Position numbers and translations under genes: made by a program. From Lithospermum erythrorhizon (Eukaryota > Streptophyta > Magnoliopsida > Boraginales > Boraginaceae): a DNA stretch of 64,000 nt. Numbering within the stretch: the stretch's first letter is position 1; every line of letters starts with the position of its first letter. The notes beneath the pieces were generated by a model, which was not told the DNA's origin, did no database searches, and saw only the letters and a program-made list of their open reading frames with translations. The stretch is taken from positions 1,178,001 to 1,242,000 of the forward strand of contig JADFUC010000750.1 in NCBI GenBank assembly GCA_019722365.1, given 5' to 3'. Shown one piece after another: positions 26,311 to 38,289 of this stretch.

Positions 26311-28250
26311 CATTCATTTTTTTAGTCTAAACTCCCTATTTAAATCTCAATTATTACCATCTTATAAAATAACACATTGTAACTTTCTAATACCTGTCAA
26401 AAAATAGATGTTAAGAATTTGATTTGAAAATTAAATACTCCGTATCAAAATGAAAAATATAAAAAGGAAATATATTTAACAGATCTTTTCATATCAAGTT
26501 TTCCTAAATTTTTTAAATTGTATTAAATATTAATTTATGTCATGATGACACATTGGCACGTTTTAGAAAAAATCAATCATTATAACTGTAATCAAATTAA
26601 TCCCTAAACTAAATGTTCATTAACAGAATGACCTTTTTTACAATGCAAAACTTTTGTGAAAGTAATCGATCTATTATAGTCCGAATAAGTATAAGAGTAG
26701 TGAAGAAGTTGAAGGGTATCTTTCATAATTTAATCTGCAGGAATATATGATCTACCATTAACAATATCGCATCTAACAACATATGGCTACGTGGAAACTT
26801 TAATTTAGTCTAGTTTATGTGATATTGGAAGAAAACATATAGTTAAATTAACCTCTAATCTATATGCATTTAAATATACTATTATTGTCAGCTTTATTTT
26901 CAAATATAAACATGAGCCATTGGGCATGAAAGTCCATTATTCATTGTTTAACCGAGTAAATGATACGCTATATTTTTCATTATAAGGAGTATATGTTAGG
27001 AATTAGAATTATTTAGTTGTGCCCCCCCACCCCACTCGAGCCAAGACCCATCCAACCTAGAATTATTGCCATGTTCAAACACAAATTTTGGACAAGCTTT
27101 TATGATGTTTAGAAATCCAATATATATAATCGGCTACCCTTGGAAAGTTGTAAGAAAACTGAAAACACACTGATGTAGATTGTCTAATGTAATGCGACAT
27201 TAGAGCTAAATCTAAGAGTTAGGTAGATAAGTCTCTTGTATTAAGAGGGGTAGTTATGATATCGAGTAGGACTCGTACATTGAGGGTTTCTGAATAACGT
27301 ACTAATATGTTATAATATGCCACCAGATTGGGACGCAATAAGCTCGTTGTAGTATGGTTCCGTTCTACAATGTTTCACTTTCACTTACAAATCGTGACCG
27401 GACGTGTTTGATCATGAAAATTCGAATTTGCATGCAACTCGGATCTTCCCCCTTTGGACTCGTAAATTAAATGGAGGTATCAAACATCTTATTGACATGC
27501 AAATACAGATAATATGGAACTTGTTCTCAATAACATATTGTAGCAATCAACTGAAAATGAAAAGAAAAACCAGAATTGCAGTCACAAACAAAAATTAGAA
27601 ATTAATAGTGTCAACTAAAGATAGGATAGAAAGGTAATGAGTTTAAATCTTATATTTATTAAATGAAATAACATGTTCCAAGTATCTACAGAATATCTTA
27701 CTCCTACTCATCTCATTATATCTGCAAAACGAAAATCTTGGCAACTCTCTCTTGATATTACTAATTGGTAACAAAAATTGAACCAAGTTCGAAGCTAGAA
27801 GAGAATATTAATCGTTAATATGCTCAGCTATTTACATGTATCTTGACATCTCTTGGACATCATCAAGAGTAAATTGATGACAAAATTTGTAAAATTCATA
27901 ACAAAACTTGAGGAAAAATTAATCAAACTGTGAATTATTCGAAAGCCACATGTGTTTCCAGAACTGAAAGATGGACTGAAGTATCAAGCAAATAGAAAAT
28001 ACACAACTGTCTATGTTATTTTCATCAGTTTGTACCAAGAACTAAAGTCTAGGTGAATTCACCTTCTTGTAAATCTTTTCTTAGTCCAGAAACATTCTGC
28101 ATGGAAAGAGACAGATGCTACAATGTAAAGCAATTTAAAGTTGAATGATCATATTCCTTCAGATGTTCGTTTAAAAGTTGGATTAAGAAGAAGAGGGGAG
28201 GGGTGGGGTGGCATGGATCTACGAGGTCATACATTGAGGGATGGGAGAAG
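26311..28250. other. intergenic between MED19 3' side and KINB3 5' side
   Basis: AT-rich with no gene recognised. The short frame at 27404-27598 has no family match. Confidence 0.4.
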
Positions 28251-28256
28251 GGGATT

Positions 28257-28304
28257 ATGCAAAACATTAGCAGGTCCATGCAAAACATTAGCAGGTCCAT
28301 TTAG
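28257..28304 (+). repeat. perfect tandem duplication, 21-bp unit
   Basis: The unit GCAAAACATTAGCAGGTCCAT occurs twice in a row, directly visible. Confidence 0.9.
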
Positions 28305-28814
28305 AAACTTCAAGCATTTGGTATAAAAAAGTTGGCCTCAAATGATCTTGTAGAAATATACCAGCATTTAGTATTTTTGATCTCCAATTTCTTTGACAAA
28401 GTACACAAGCTATATACCTATTGGCTTTAGATGTCAGAAAAATTGAGATGCAAATACAAGTAAAAAATTGGTACAACCAAAATAATTATCTAATTTACTT
28501 GAAATTCAAAACGAAAAGAAAATTATATAAATAGAGCAAGGCATATTCGATGACTAATATGATAAGATAAGGGGAGTAAATAGGCAATCCTCTAATATGA
28601 TACGTGCACCCCAAAAATATGTCAAATACACGTAATTCATTTTTGAAAGAAATTGGCATGAAAAATGACCAAGTTGATAAAGTTAGAGCAATTATGTATA
28701 GTCGGCATTTTTCAGTGTCAGTATTGTTCCCTAAGATAAGATACTACTAGAGGAAAACACGGAGGATCAACCTCTTAATAATTCACTATTTCACCATAAA
28801 GTTACAGTCTCAAT

Positions 28815-28908
28815 CTTGTTACACTAGCTATCGGACAGTGCTCTGCTTTTCAATTTTATTTATGTTAACACTTGCTATCCGACAGTGCTCTGCTTTTCAA
28901 TTGTATTA
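28815..28908 (+). repeat. tandem duplication, ~45-bp unit
   Basis: A unit spanning ACACTAGCTATCGGACAGTG then CTCTGCTTTTCAATT is repeated after a short AT-rich spacer as ACACTTGCTATCCGACAGTG then CTCTGCTTTTCAATT. Two substitutions separate the copies in the first part. Confidence 0.85.
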
Positions 28909-29359
28909 CGTTGTTTCACGTATTTTTTCCTGTACTCCTTCAATATCTGTTTTCTATATTTTATTTGTGTGTGTGTGCGTGTGAGAGAGAGGTCTCAGTA
29001 ACAAACCATAAGTAGTGTTAATACACAAAGTCAAAGGGGTCAAATACATTACTTATTGATAACTACAATGACCACCACACATAAAGTAAAAAAATAACAA
29101 TACAAACTGAATAAGAAGGTAGCAATACAGATTAGGATAATAAGCCAAAAAATGCAACATGCACACATTAGGAGAATTCTAAAGCTACTTAGGAGCCGTA
29201 GTTCTGGGTCTATAGAGGCAGAGAAAAACAATTCAACATAGGCACTATTGGATAAGTTTATGTACCTCAATTAATAGAAAACTATAGGTTACTCTACGTC
29301 TTCAGATTCTCAACTGCAACAACTGGGGAGAAAAAAATCATCTAGATCATGTCTCACTT

Positions 29360-32008
29360 TCAGCCTGCTACTTTAATAGAACCCATCTCATCAATCTTTG
29401 TGCTTTTGTGCTGCGAAATTTAAGGGTGCACAACAATATAAAAATTATTTGAGAAGATATGAGCCATAAGAAGAGGAATAACCCGAGTTAGTTGGTGATG
29501 CATCAACTCATAATGAGTTCAACAGGTTAGATAAATAGTTATAAAGAACAGACAACAAACAAAAAGAAACAACATGCCCCAATGCCTCTAAATAGGTTAG
29601 AAAGGCTATTTCCGAGTTGACCGAAGATGAATTGCAAAGACTAAAGATTATCTACTACTTCACAATATATAAGAAGTCTAGGTAGTGTAATGAGCCATTT
29701 TTTAACTTATTCCATCATATATCCAAAAGCCAGAGAACATAAAATCTTTAACTCCATAGAACATTTCATCTCCAGGAACCCATATTAAAATAACTAGTTC
29801 TCAAGAACATTTCAAAGAAAATAACCGTAATAACTCTAGGAACCCATATTACCTTACTTTTCTTGTGCTTGTGAATGTCATTGACATCTTCATCTCCATC
29901 ATGCTTCCTTTTCTGTAAGTCACGTAAAAAGCAAGTCAGTCATGCCTGAAAAAGTCATATAGTCGAACAGCTGATACCCATGGATACAAAAAAAATTGAG
30001 AATCAGATTGTTGAGATTAAGTTCTTATCATGGTATCCACTAAAGTCATACAGTCGAACAGAGGATATCTTGATTCATGGATACAAAAGATTGTTGTGAT
30101 TAATTTCTTATCGTAGTATCCACTAGATAGTGTACCTCTCTTCACAAAAGACATACATGCCAATCCGGAAAATGCAAGGACACACATTTCTAAGTGAACC
30201 GTCTTTCACAAAACTCCTCAATCTCTTATATCTGCTTCTTTTCGTTCTTTTGGTGCATATGTGCGAGTATGTGAAAGCGGGGGCGGGGAAGCATCGATTC
30301 ATAGGAAAGAGAATGACATTTTTAAAAAAAGACGAAACTAATTTTGTGAGTGTTTTAGACCATTTTTATTGCCCTGGATAAAAAAATTGAATATGAAATT
30401 GATTTAAGAAGGGCGATGCAAGTGCTCGAAACAGTATGTCTCCACCTTATCATGATGACTGCTTTTATCTTTCTTCTTCTCCTTGTCTTTATCTTTACTC
30501 CGATCTTTATGGCGGTGTTTATGCTTCTTGTGTTCCTTATCCTTATCCTTGTCTTTGTCCTTGTGTTTTTTGTGCTTCTTGTCCTTGTCTTTGGACTCAC
30601 TTCTTGATTTCCCAGCCACAGTAGGAATTCCTTTCTCAGACTGCAGACGCAATAAAATATACTTACTTGCCAATAGGTAGCAAAGTATGTGAACTAAGAA
30701 AATGTGTTTGAAAAAAAAAAACTCAAGCTAAGGCCGAAAAAAGGAACATCCAAACAAGCAACTACATCACATCATTCAAGAATTTGCTAATAATAAGATA
30801 ACTTACAGTAGGCAGGTGAACAGGAGATGTTTCCCTTAGTTGAAAGGCTTCCAAAAGAACATCCATGTCAAACGGTTGAATGCGTGCACTTGTCTCTCTA
30901 CCAAAAGATGGATCTCCAATTAACTGATCCAGCTGCATTCCTTCACCTTTCCTGATTTCTGTATCTCCGACTACATTGTGAAGGTAGTGTGTATCTGAAA
31001 TAGACAATGGAAGTGGCCTCTTGCAGAAGAACGCATGATGAGGCAACAACTTGTAATGACTTACAAGATCTACAGCACCAGTAAGTTCCCTTGGCCCTAA
31101 TCAAGTAATGCGCATGTCAGATACACGAATATCCTTTTACTAAAATAAAGCAGCTTCTGGTTTGTGGATTGAGACAAATCTATAACTTGCAATGACTTTA
31201 CTTTCATTGAATTGAATAATTTATAATTCAGATTGACCTCAAATGGTAACTTCATTCCATTTCTTATTACTTCTTTACAATTTTACTCTTACTTCCACCA
31301 TACTTTATTATGTGAAGTTGTGGACTCCGATGTCTAGCATCGAAAATACTACTCTCTCCTTCCCAGTTATTTGATACATTTGCCTTATTAAAATCCCCAG
31401 AACCTGACTTATTTAGATTCCTTAATAACCAAAAAGCTACCATCTCAAATGCAACTCTTATTTTTTTTAGAAAGTCGAATGAAACATGCATAACGGAAAA
31501 GAGGGAGTATTATCAAGGGGCAGCATAGCAAATTCTAGCTAATTCAACCATCTATATGAGTATGTTTGACAAGTCAAACTAGGTCACTGAAATAAAACGA
31601 AGGGGGTATGACATATATAGTTTAGTTCGAACATGTACATGGGTAAGGTCAGCTATTCAACCAAAAATGGCAAAAACTTAGAAAAAACTCATAAGACACT
31701 AGAAGCAGGCAAGCCTAGTGACCTTCCCTTGCTTTTTCTTGGGGATTTGGCAACTATAATAGCCCCCTGGTAAGAGTAGACTTCATCACTCGCCCAAAAA
31801 ACTTTCATACAGACATAGAATTTATTAAACATTCTAGAAAAGCATATCTAGAAATTATGGTGTACAACATCTATGGATGATCTAAACACCTTAAGTAACC
31901 TGAACAGATAACCTAAAATTCTTAAGAAAATATTTTTACCAATGAACTAATATTAAAGTAAGTTAGAAAACTCTTACCTCTTCCGAACCTAAGGTTATCG
32001 GGATCCAT
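29360..32008 (-). CDS. MED19: Mediator subunit 19 (MED19)
   Basis: This is a head-module subunit of the Mediator complex, linking transcription factors to RNA polymerase II. Five coding exons are supported with correct phases: 32008-31978, 31096-30807, 30640-30446, 29912-29853 and 29410-29360, in total 208 residues. The protein starts MDPDNLRFGRGPRELTGAVD. It then carries the family core HYKLLPHHAFFCKRPLPLS, HYLHNVVGDTEIRKGEGMQL and ARIQPFDMDVLLEAFQLRE. From about residue 98 a Lys-rich tail follows (SESKDKDKKHKKHKDKDK, EHKKHKHRHKDRSKDKDK, RKHDGDEDVNDIHKHKKSK), ending KIDEMGSIKVAG. Length and order match plant MED19. The plus-strand frames at 30416-30680 (Leu/Ser-rich) are antisense shadows of the KHKDKD repeats. 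The 5' UTR carries an intron (32057-33476). Confidence 0.95.
29951..30124. repeat. tandem duplication in MED19 intron 3, ~85-91-bp unit
   Basis: Two head-to-tail copies start AAAGTCATATAGTCGAACAG and AAAGTCATACAGTCGAACAG, both contain CATGGATACAAAA, and end TATCCAC. The copies differ by substitutions and small indels. Confidence 0.85.
31347..31511. mobile_element. Stowaway-like MITE in MED19 intron 1
   Basis: The left end TACTCTCTCCTTCCCAGTTA (after a TAC) and the right end, read inverted, TACTCCCTCTTTTCCGTTAT form imperfect terminal inverted repeats that extend toward TTTGATACATTTG / GCATGTTTCATTC. The CTCCCTCCGTT-type end and TA flanks are usual for Stowaway elements. About 165 bp, no coding capacity. 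Confidence 0.6.
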
Positions 32009-32890
32009 CAATCGGCATCAATTAGGTAAGTGCAGCATAACCCTTAATAATATGTTCTGAAACAAGCAACAGAGTGTCAAGAATTATGTTGATATTAAAG
32101 AATGATACTCCTCACGATGTTCAACGCAGCAAGATTTAGATGAACTGTATGCCAAAAAGTGACAATACTTTTTGCTGAAGAAACAACTAACTGCGTAAAG
32201 GAGAGAGACTGAACATAAATGGTGAGAAGAAATATCACCGCAAGACGAGTTAGAACTAACACTTTACATACTTTGGAGCTCCCTGGCCAAGCAAGGGAAA
32301 AAGAGGAAAGAAAGAATGAAAATTTCTCAAATATCCGGAGCAATTAAATTAGCTCAGTCTACAGGGCATTCTACCTAATAGCCAATTGCAAGGATCATCT
32401 GGTGGCAAATTGCTGGTAATTGTACTTGATAAAAAAAAATACGTAAAGTCTTTCACTTATAAAGAATACAACTCAAGTAAACTATTGGAGGAACTAGTGA
32501 AATCAAATGAAGCGCACTAGAAATAGGATAGGTCTTAGTTCATCTTATTGGAAAAATTAAATGCCCAATGCAAGACTAGCACACACGGTATTCTGTATTC
32601 CAATATGATGGATGTGACTAAGAGTAATAGCTCCAACATGGTTGTTGCATAAGTTTATTCTTGATCCCAATCAATTTCAAAGACCTAAAGTTAGGTATGA
32701 CATTAAGGAATTTTTCACATTTGAATTGCTGTCTTTTCCCTCCATTATTAGCATATTAAGGAATCTTCTCTTATGCCATTCCACAATCCATTTTCCATCT
32801 AAATTGTATCAGAATCAACGCTTCAAATTCGATTTGTGTCATGTAGTTGGATCATCGCAACTTCATGCAACAGGATATCTTAAAATGCAA

Positions 32891-32950
32891 ACAACCACTA
32901 ATGCTAACTCAGTTTCAATAAAACAACCACTAATGCTAACTCACTTTCAA
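32891..32950 (+). repeat. tandem duplication, ~31-bp unit in the MED19 5'-UTR intron
   Basis: ACAACCACTAATGCTAACTC followed by A(G/C)TTTCAA occurs twice in direct succession. Confidence 0.85.
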
Positions 32951-33476
32951 CGACATCACGTTTCCTTCAAAAACCTACAGTTCCATGGCAACGCAAAACA
33001 TTACAAAACTAGCCCACCTCTTCTTTACATAATCTGCAAATGATAGGTCAACTTAGTTTTTACTATCCACTCCATAAAGCTTGTGTTTTTACTTTCTCTA
33101 TTTTACCAAGTACACATTGCATCTCCCATTCATACCGACGTATATTCAAAATTCAACATAAAATTGATAAGGAACTTATCAATAATCTAAACTAGATAAA
33201 TCAATCAGATAACGAACACCATCATTTCGACATATATAACTATTTCCATTTCAGAACAGAAGTTGCAAACACAGCATACCATCAAATCCTGAAAAGGGTA
33301 AGTACAATTAACAACTAACAACCAAAATTCTAAGTATTGACTAAATTGGCGTTGACTAGGTCAACCCAAATCGAAATCAAAACCACCCCAATTCAATTCC
33401 ATCATTACATATCAAATGTAACTCCCGTATAAGTAAAAATAACCCAATAAAACCATCTTGGTACAGTTTAATTTAC

Positions 33477-33740
33477 CTTAAATAACCAAATCAATTGAAT
33501 TGGGTGAATAAAAATCGAATTGAAATCAAGAAAACTTGAATAATCAAGTGATGACGTGGAGCTGAAATTATTAGCTGAATAAAATGAAATCAAATTAGGG
33601 TTTGATTGAAATAATTGAATTATTGAGATAATATAGGAGAATAAATTAATGGGAAAAATTGGTTTGTTTAGGAAGAAGCGGAAAGACTTCGACTTTTTTT
33701 TACGGTTTATGCTCGTTGATTCTTGATTTAGGGTTTAATT
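33477..33740 (-). promoter_or_regulatory. MED19 untranslated leader exon and proximal promoter
   Basis: A donor at 33476-33475 (TATTTAAG then GTAAATTA) pairs with an acceptor at 32057 (TTGTTTCAG), predicting a 1.4-kb 5'-UTR intron. The telo-box AAACCCTAAATCA is present on the gene strand at about 33726-33738. The exon end and the telo-box region resemble the KINB3 leader. Confidence 0.5.
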
Positions 33741-35990
33741 GCCCCCCAATTTTGATTTGGAGTTACTTACTCCATAAACAAAAAGTTCAATTTCTAAATT
33801 AGATATGTTGATTATCTAAATTTATATTCGAATATATTGTTTTGCGAAAAATATATCAAAATATACATAGTAATATTTATACTATACATTATTGATAATG
33901 TCGCGATTTACGTTATCAGTTAGATTAGAAATTCGAGGCTGGGCGAATTCCCACTTTTTCTCCTCTCATTTCTCTCTCTCAAGTCTCGAGACAACGAGAA
34001 GAAGAAGAAAACTTCATCGATAACCACCCGCAGGGAGGAATAGCCACCGTTTGTTGTGGTTTTTAACTTTCACTTTTCGATATTTTTTATATTTTCAAAT
34101 AATTTAAAATGTTAGATCTTGTTAATCTATGCATTTTCTGATTGTCATAGTTTTCTTTATTACTTTTGGATTAATATTTGTTCTTCGATATATTTCTCCA
34201 ATGGATGGTTACTTTATAAATGTAATTTATTCCTCGAAGCGTGGATATATGCTCGAGATGGAGATGTATATAAATCCAAATGCGTTGAGGCTTGAAGCGG
34301 GGTTGTGTATTGCTTAAGTAAGGGATATTTTGTGTTTAATTTGTCGGCTTGGATCCTTTATCTCGTCATGCGTATCCCGCAGCTTGATGATATTATGACA
34401 AGTGTCTAATTTAATTGTTGTGACCTTTCTCAACTCATCTTTCTCGTTGTAATTTTTTGGTAGATATCGATATGTGATTACATCGGATTTTCATCCAGAT
34501 TACTTATCTTTTTTGCAGGAGTACTTATGTTGATTAATGTAAAAATATTCTTAATTCAATTGTATTTTATAGTAATTACATAATTTATGAATGAATATTA
34601 ATTACTTCGTTTCAATTTAAAAAAATTGCATTGGTACGATTCGGACATTAAAGTTTATCAATTTTCACCATGAAAATATAATTGGATCGGTCTCGATAAA
34701 TTTATTTGCGGTCTAAAAAATAGTTAAAATGCACATGTATTCTACTTAATGTTTTTTAAGTAATGAATATATTCTACTTAATGTTTTTTAAATAATCGGC
34801 ATGTGACTCGCTTAAACTCCAATTCGGGCCAAAGGCAAGGCCTAAGGGGTGGGGCTTAAATTTCGAGATTGATGCTGGTATTCAGTGGAGAATTTTTCTT
34901 TCGGTTCGGTCATGCAGGCTAAAGGCAGGCTCGGCTGGATTGTTGGCTCAGAGGCTTGAGTAGCTTACTTAGTGGAGATTTTAAATTTTAAAGGGATAAA
35001 GTGCAAAAAAAAAAAAAAAAAGATGAAAATTAATTATCGGTTGATAAATTGGATGACATTGACTAGATTATAATAAAAAAATTAATCATAACAACACGTT
35101 GGTCATTGATAATAAATTTGAATCATCATAAAATTATAACAAAGCGTATTTAATATATAATAATTTCTTTCATAGAAACTGCAGAAGCGGTCTCATCAAG
35201 ATGACTCTCAGAGCCACTTGAGCTTTAAAGCGAACTTTCATTTCAATAAACCGTCGAGCTTGTTAAAACCGCAGTAGAAGCGCATGTTAAAATTTCGGCT
35301 AAATTAAAAAGCTCTAATATCTCGACTCTCAAGATAGTAAAACACTTGAACTGGTTCTGCAAGCAAGCCCTGGACTGTTGGGCCTAATAAGTAATAACTG
35401 GAGATTTTCAATAGATGAGCTCTCTATATCTTTGGGCCTTATAGAGATGACTTATATAGTTATTTATATTATATATAAAGCTAAAGACCTTAATTATTTG
35501 GTAAAATTTAAAGTTTCAACTAGGCTATACATGTGGTATGATATTTATTTAAAATTTATATAATTTTAATATTCATATTGAAAAATAACCACTCATATCT
35601 TCAATGTACATGAATAGTTACCCATATGTAATGTAATATAAATACCGATTTGTTTTCTTGAACTTCCCGATTATAAGCTTCATTACTAAAAGAATTCCAA
35701 ATGCTTATAAAGATTCGAAGGCTCATTTAAGTCATGAGATACATCATATTATAAGAACTGAAAGTGTTTATATTAACAAGTTAATTTTAAGCAGAGAAAG
35801 TGTTTACATTTTATATATAATAGTCATTCAACTGTTTTCTTTAATCATTTTAAGATCATATATAACCATATTTTTATATTATGTTCTTATATAAAATAAT
35901 CCCTAATTTCAATACATAACTTCAATTATAAATTATTTATATAAAAGGGCGTACCGCAAAGGACTAGAATAATTGAGTTATGAGAACAGC
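33741..35990. other. intergenic, with a CT-rich leader-like patch at 33950-34060
   Basis: The patch CTCATTTCTCTCTCTCAAGT followed by a purine-rich stretch and ACTTCATCGATAACCACCCG has the composition of a plant 5' leader pointing to the plus strand, but no coding exon follows within 2 kb. It may be an orphan promoter, an LTR leader, or chance. The remaining bases are AT-rich with no supported gene. Confidence 0.3.
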
Positions 35991-35999
35991 GACACACTT

Positions 36000-38200
36000 G
36001 AGGCTTTCAACTTAATTTGGTCTAAGTCCCTCATTTGAACATGGCTATCAGACGGCTTCGGGCCTTGGTGGGCCGTCCGGAGACTGACCCACCGGTTAGG
36101 CCCGGATTATTTGACCGCGAGCGGTACGGCCAGCTAATAAGTGGGACGAACTTGAACCAGTTAGACACACGGAGACCAGTTAAAGAACCAGCCCCGATAT
36201 TCGGTGTCGGTAGGCAGGTCCCAGTCCGTTATTGTGGCATTTTGCGTTAAAACCGATAAAGTAAATAACTTATTTGTTATTAACGTGGTACGGTACCACG
36301 TTAATATAATAACCCTATTTACATTCTTAGGCATTAGCATTGGTACCTTTTAAATGCCCCAGTACCGCGTTAATACCCAAAATGGGCGGAGTGTTCACTT
36401 GAAATATAATAGTGTTCAATTTAAAACAAATGATACCACAGTAACAACAATTCCTAAAGTGTAAATCAAAATGCGAAATCAAACATAGTAATATTCGAAG
36501 TGAAAATAAGTAATTTGCATAACATAAAACTAAATTGTTCGAATACTAAACATCAATATAATCAATATTGGCTTACATTATTCATGGAAACAAGTTTTCA
36601 AATTGAATCCGCATTTGCTTTCACCACTACTGCCGCAAATCCTACTCGCGTTCATACGCTCCTGCTTTACTTGACCTTAGGCGCCCCGTATCAACTTTGA
36701 TGCTCTGGGTTATCTTGGCAGAAGCTTTAACATGTTAGGCGTTAATCGATTCCAACATTGACACTTAAGCTTCTATCGGATGATCCGGGGAGCAGGGAGG
36801 ACCACTAACTACTCGGTACCGATCGACTTCGTCGGTGTTGGCCAACAAAGTAGAGGTACTATCCGCTGGGGGCCAAAAAAGCGGTTGTTGAACCTCCAGC
36901 ACCTCATCTTGAACATCAGCTAAAATGTTCAAATACACTCCCATTTAGACCCTTGATACCCCGTCCCACATGGCATAAAAGGCTTATAATTGTCAATGAT
37001 TACGCCCCGTTTAAATTAAGCCTTGGAAATCAACCCATCTACATTCTCAATAGGTACCCGCACTGATATTAACTAACAAATGAGGAGATAATCATGCCAT
37101 ATTGAAGGGTTAACCATGCCTTTGATGAAACATATGTTTAAGTATCAAGCATTGGCATATTAACCCGCCATAGATTCAATATAGACCACATAACAAGCGA
37201 GTAAACAACTTAGATTCGGATGCTTGACTGGTAGATGGCAAAGAATCTTGAATCGACTTTTTCAAACAAGTTTTTGTATACCATTCAAATTAGTCTTATA
37301 CACTATGCTTCTTTCTTGCTCTCGTTGTTGTTAGCTCTTGGACACATTCTTGCTGTGCTTGACCGGCCGATTAGTGCACTATCCGCAGATGTTAATCATC
37401 CGCGTCAATTAAGCATACAGAGATGTTTTTATTAAATCGGTTTCCGTTATAATGCGGCTCCGCCGATATTGTAGCGACAACCAAGCACTCCCTGCAGCTA
37501 TCATTATAGCATGAGTCAGGCAGTTTCTTAAAGGCTTATACACAATGGCGGGATACAAATTACTAGTAAAAGTAGTAAAAATGTGCTAAGTTTGGCGTGA
37601 TCTAAAAATTGGAATAAAGATTACCGTGACGATCTTGATTTCTCGCCGTCAAGATGCATCCCGCCCGTTTCTTAGTACCTCCGCCTCTGCCCTTGAACTT
37701 CCTCGGCCGTTGCACCCCCTACATCGCTGTCCTCTTGTGGTGGTGAAGATGTGGTGGTAGAGTTGTGGTGGTGACTCATGTTGGACTCTCCTCACATTTC
37801 TTGTTTACTTGATTCAACAATTTCCTTGTTTTTGGGAGCTCTTTTTGGTGCCATTTTAGCAAATTGATACTAATATAATGTAATTAACTAATTGAAAGAT
37901 GATTTATAGAGGAATTGAAGATTGAGTTTGAGAGAATTTTGGTTTTTGGAGTTTGAAGATTAGGAATTGTGTTTCAGGTGGATATTTGGAACTATTTTAT
38001 TAATCTAATTTTACGTGACTTAAGCAGGCGGTACCGTTATAAATAAAGCGGTACCACGTTTAATCCAAAAATGTGAGAAAGGTTTGGAGTTTTTTTGCAT
38101 TTTTTTGGATTAAAGCGTGGTACCGGCGTCTTTGTCTCAACGGTACCGGTTTAAATCAACAAGTTTAAAGAAACAATAGGGGAATCTATTTTGTAGATAA
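36000..38200 (-). mobile_element. hAT-like element A, degenerate or internally deleted
   Basis: The ends carry the same ACGTGGTACCGTT-type subterminal motifs as element B: a perfect 27-bp palindrome at 36279-36305, a second pair near 36340-36372, and pairs at 38029-38062 and 38104-38154. On the minus strand a frame starts MAPKRAPKNKEIVESSKQEM near 37856, breaks, and continues with SHHHNSTTTSSPPQEDSDVG then GGATAEEVQGQRRRY, a low-complexity N-terminus of the kind seen before BED zinc fingers. The remaining interior (37600-36400) has no convincing transposase. A GC-rich block at 36035-36240 (plus-strand frame of 71 codons) sits at the left end. Confidence 0.45.
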
Positions 38201-38289
38201 AAACTTGTTTATTATTTTGAGCCGTTCACGGTTTATACTCGTGAGGGCCGGGGAGTTTACATGAGTTTCCTTCAATAATAAAAGTTATT

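Noticed and set aside
30355..30680. Several plus-strand Leu/Ser-rich frames and a minus-strand Arg/Thr-rich frame
   Set aside because: They are other-frame readings of the MED19 KHKDKD-coding exon.
36035..36250. 71-codon plus-strand frame starting MAIRRLRALVGRPETDPP
   Set aside because: Sits in the GC-rich terminal part of a degenerate hAT element; high GC explains the open frame, and there is no promoter or conservation evidence.
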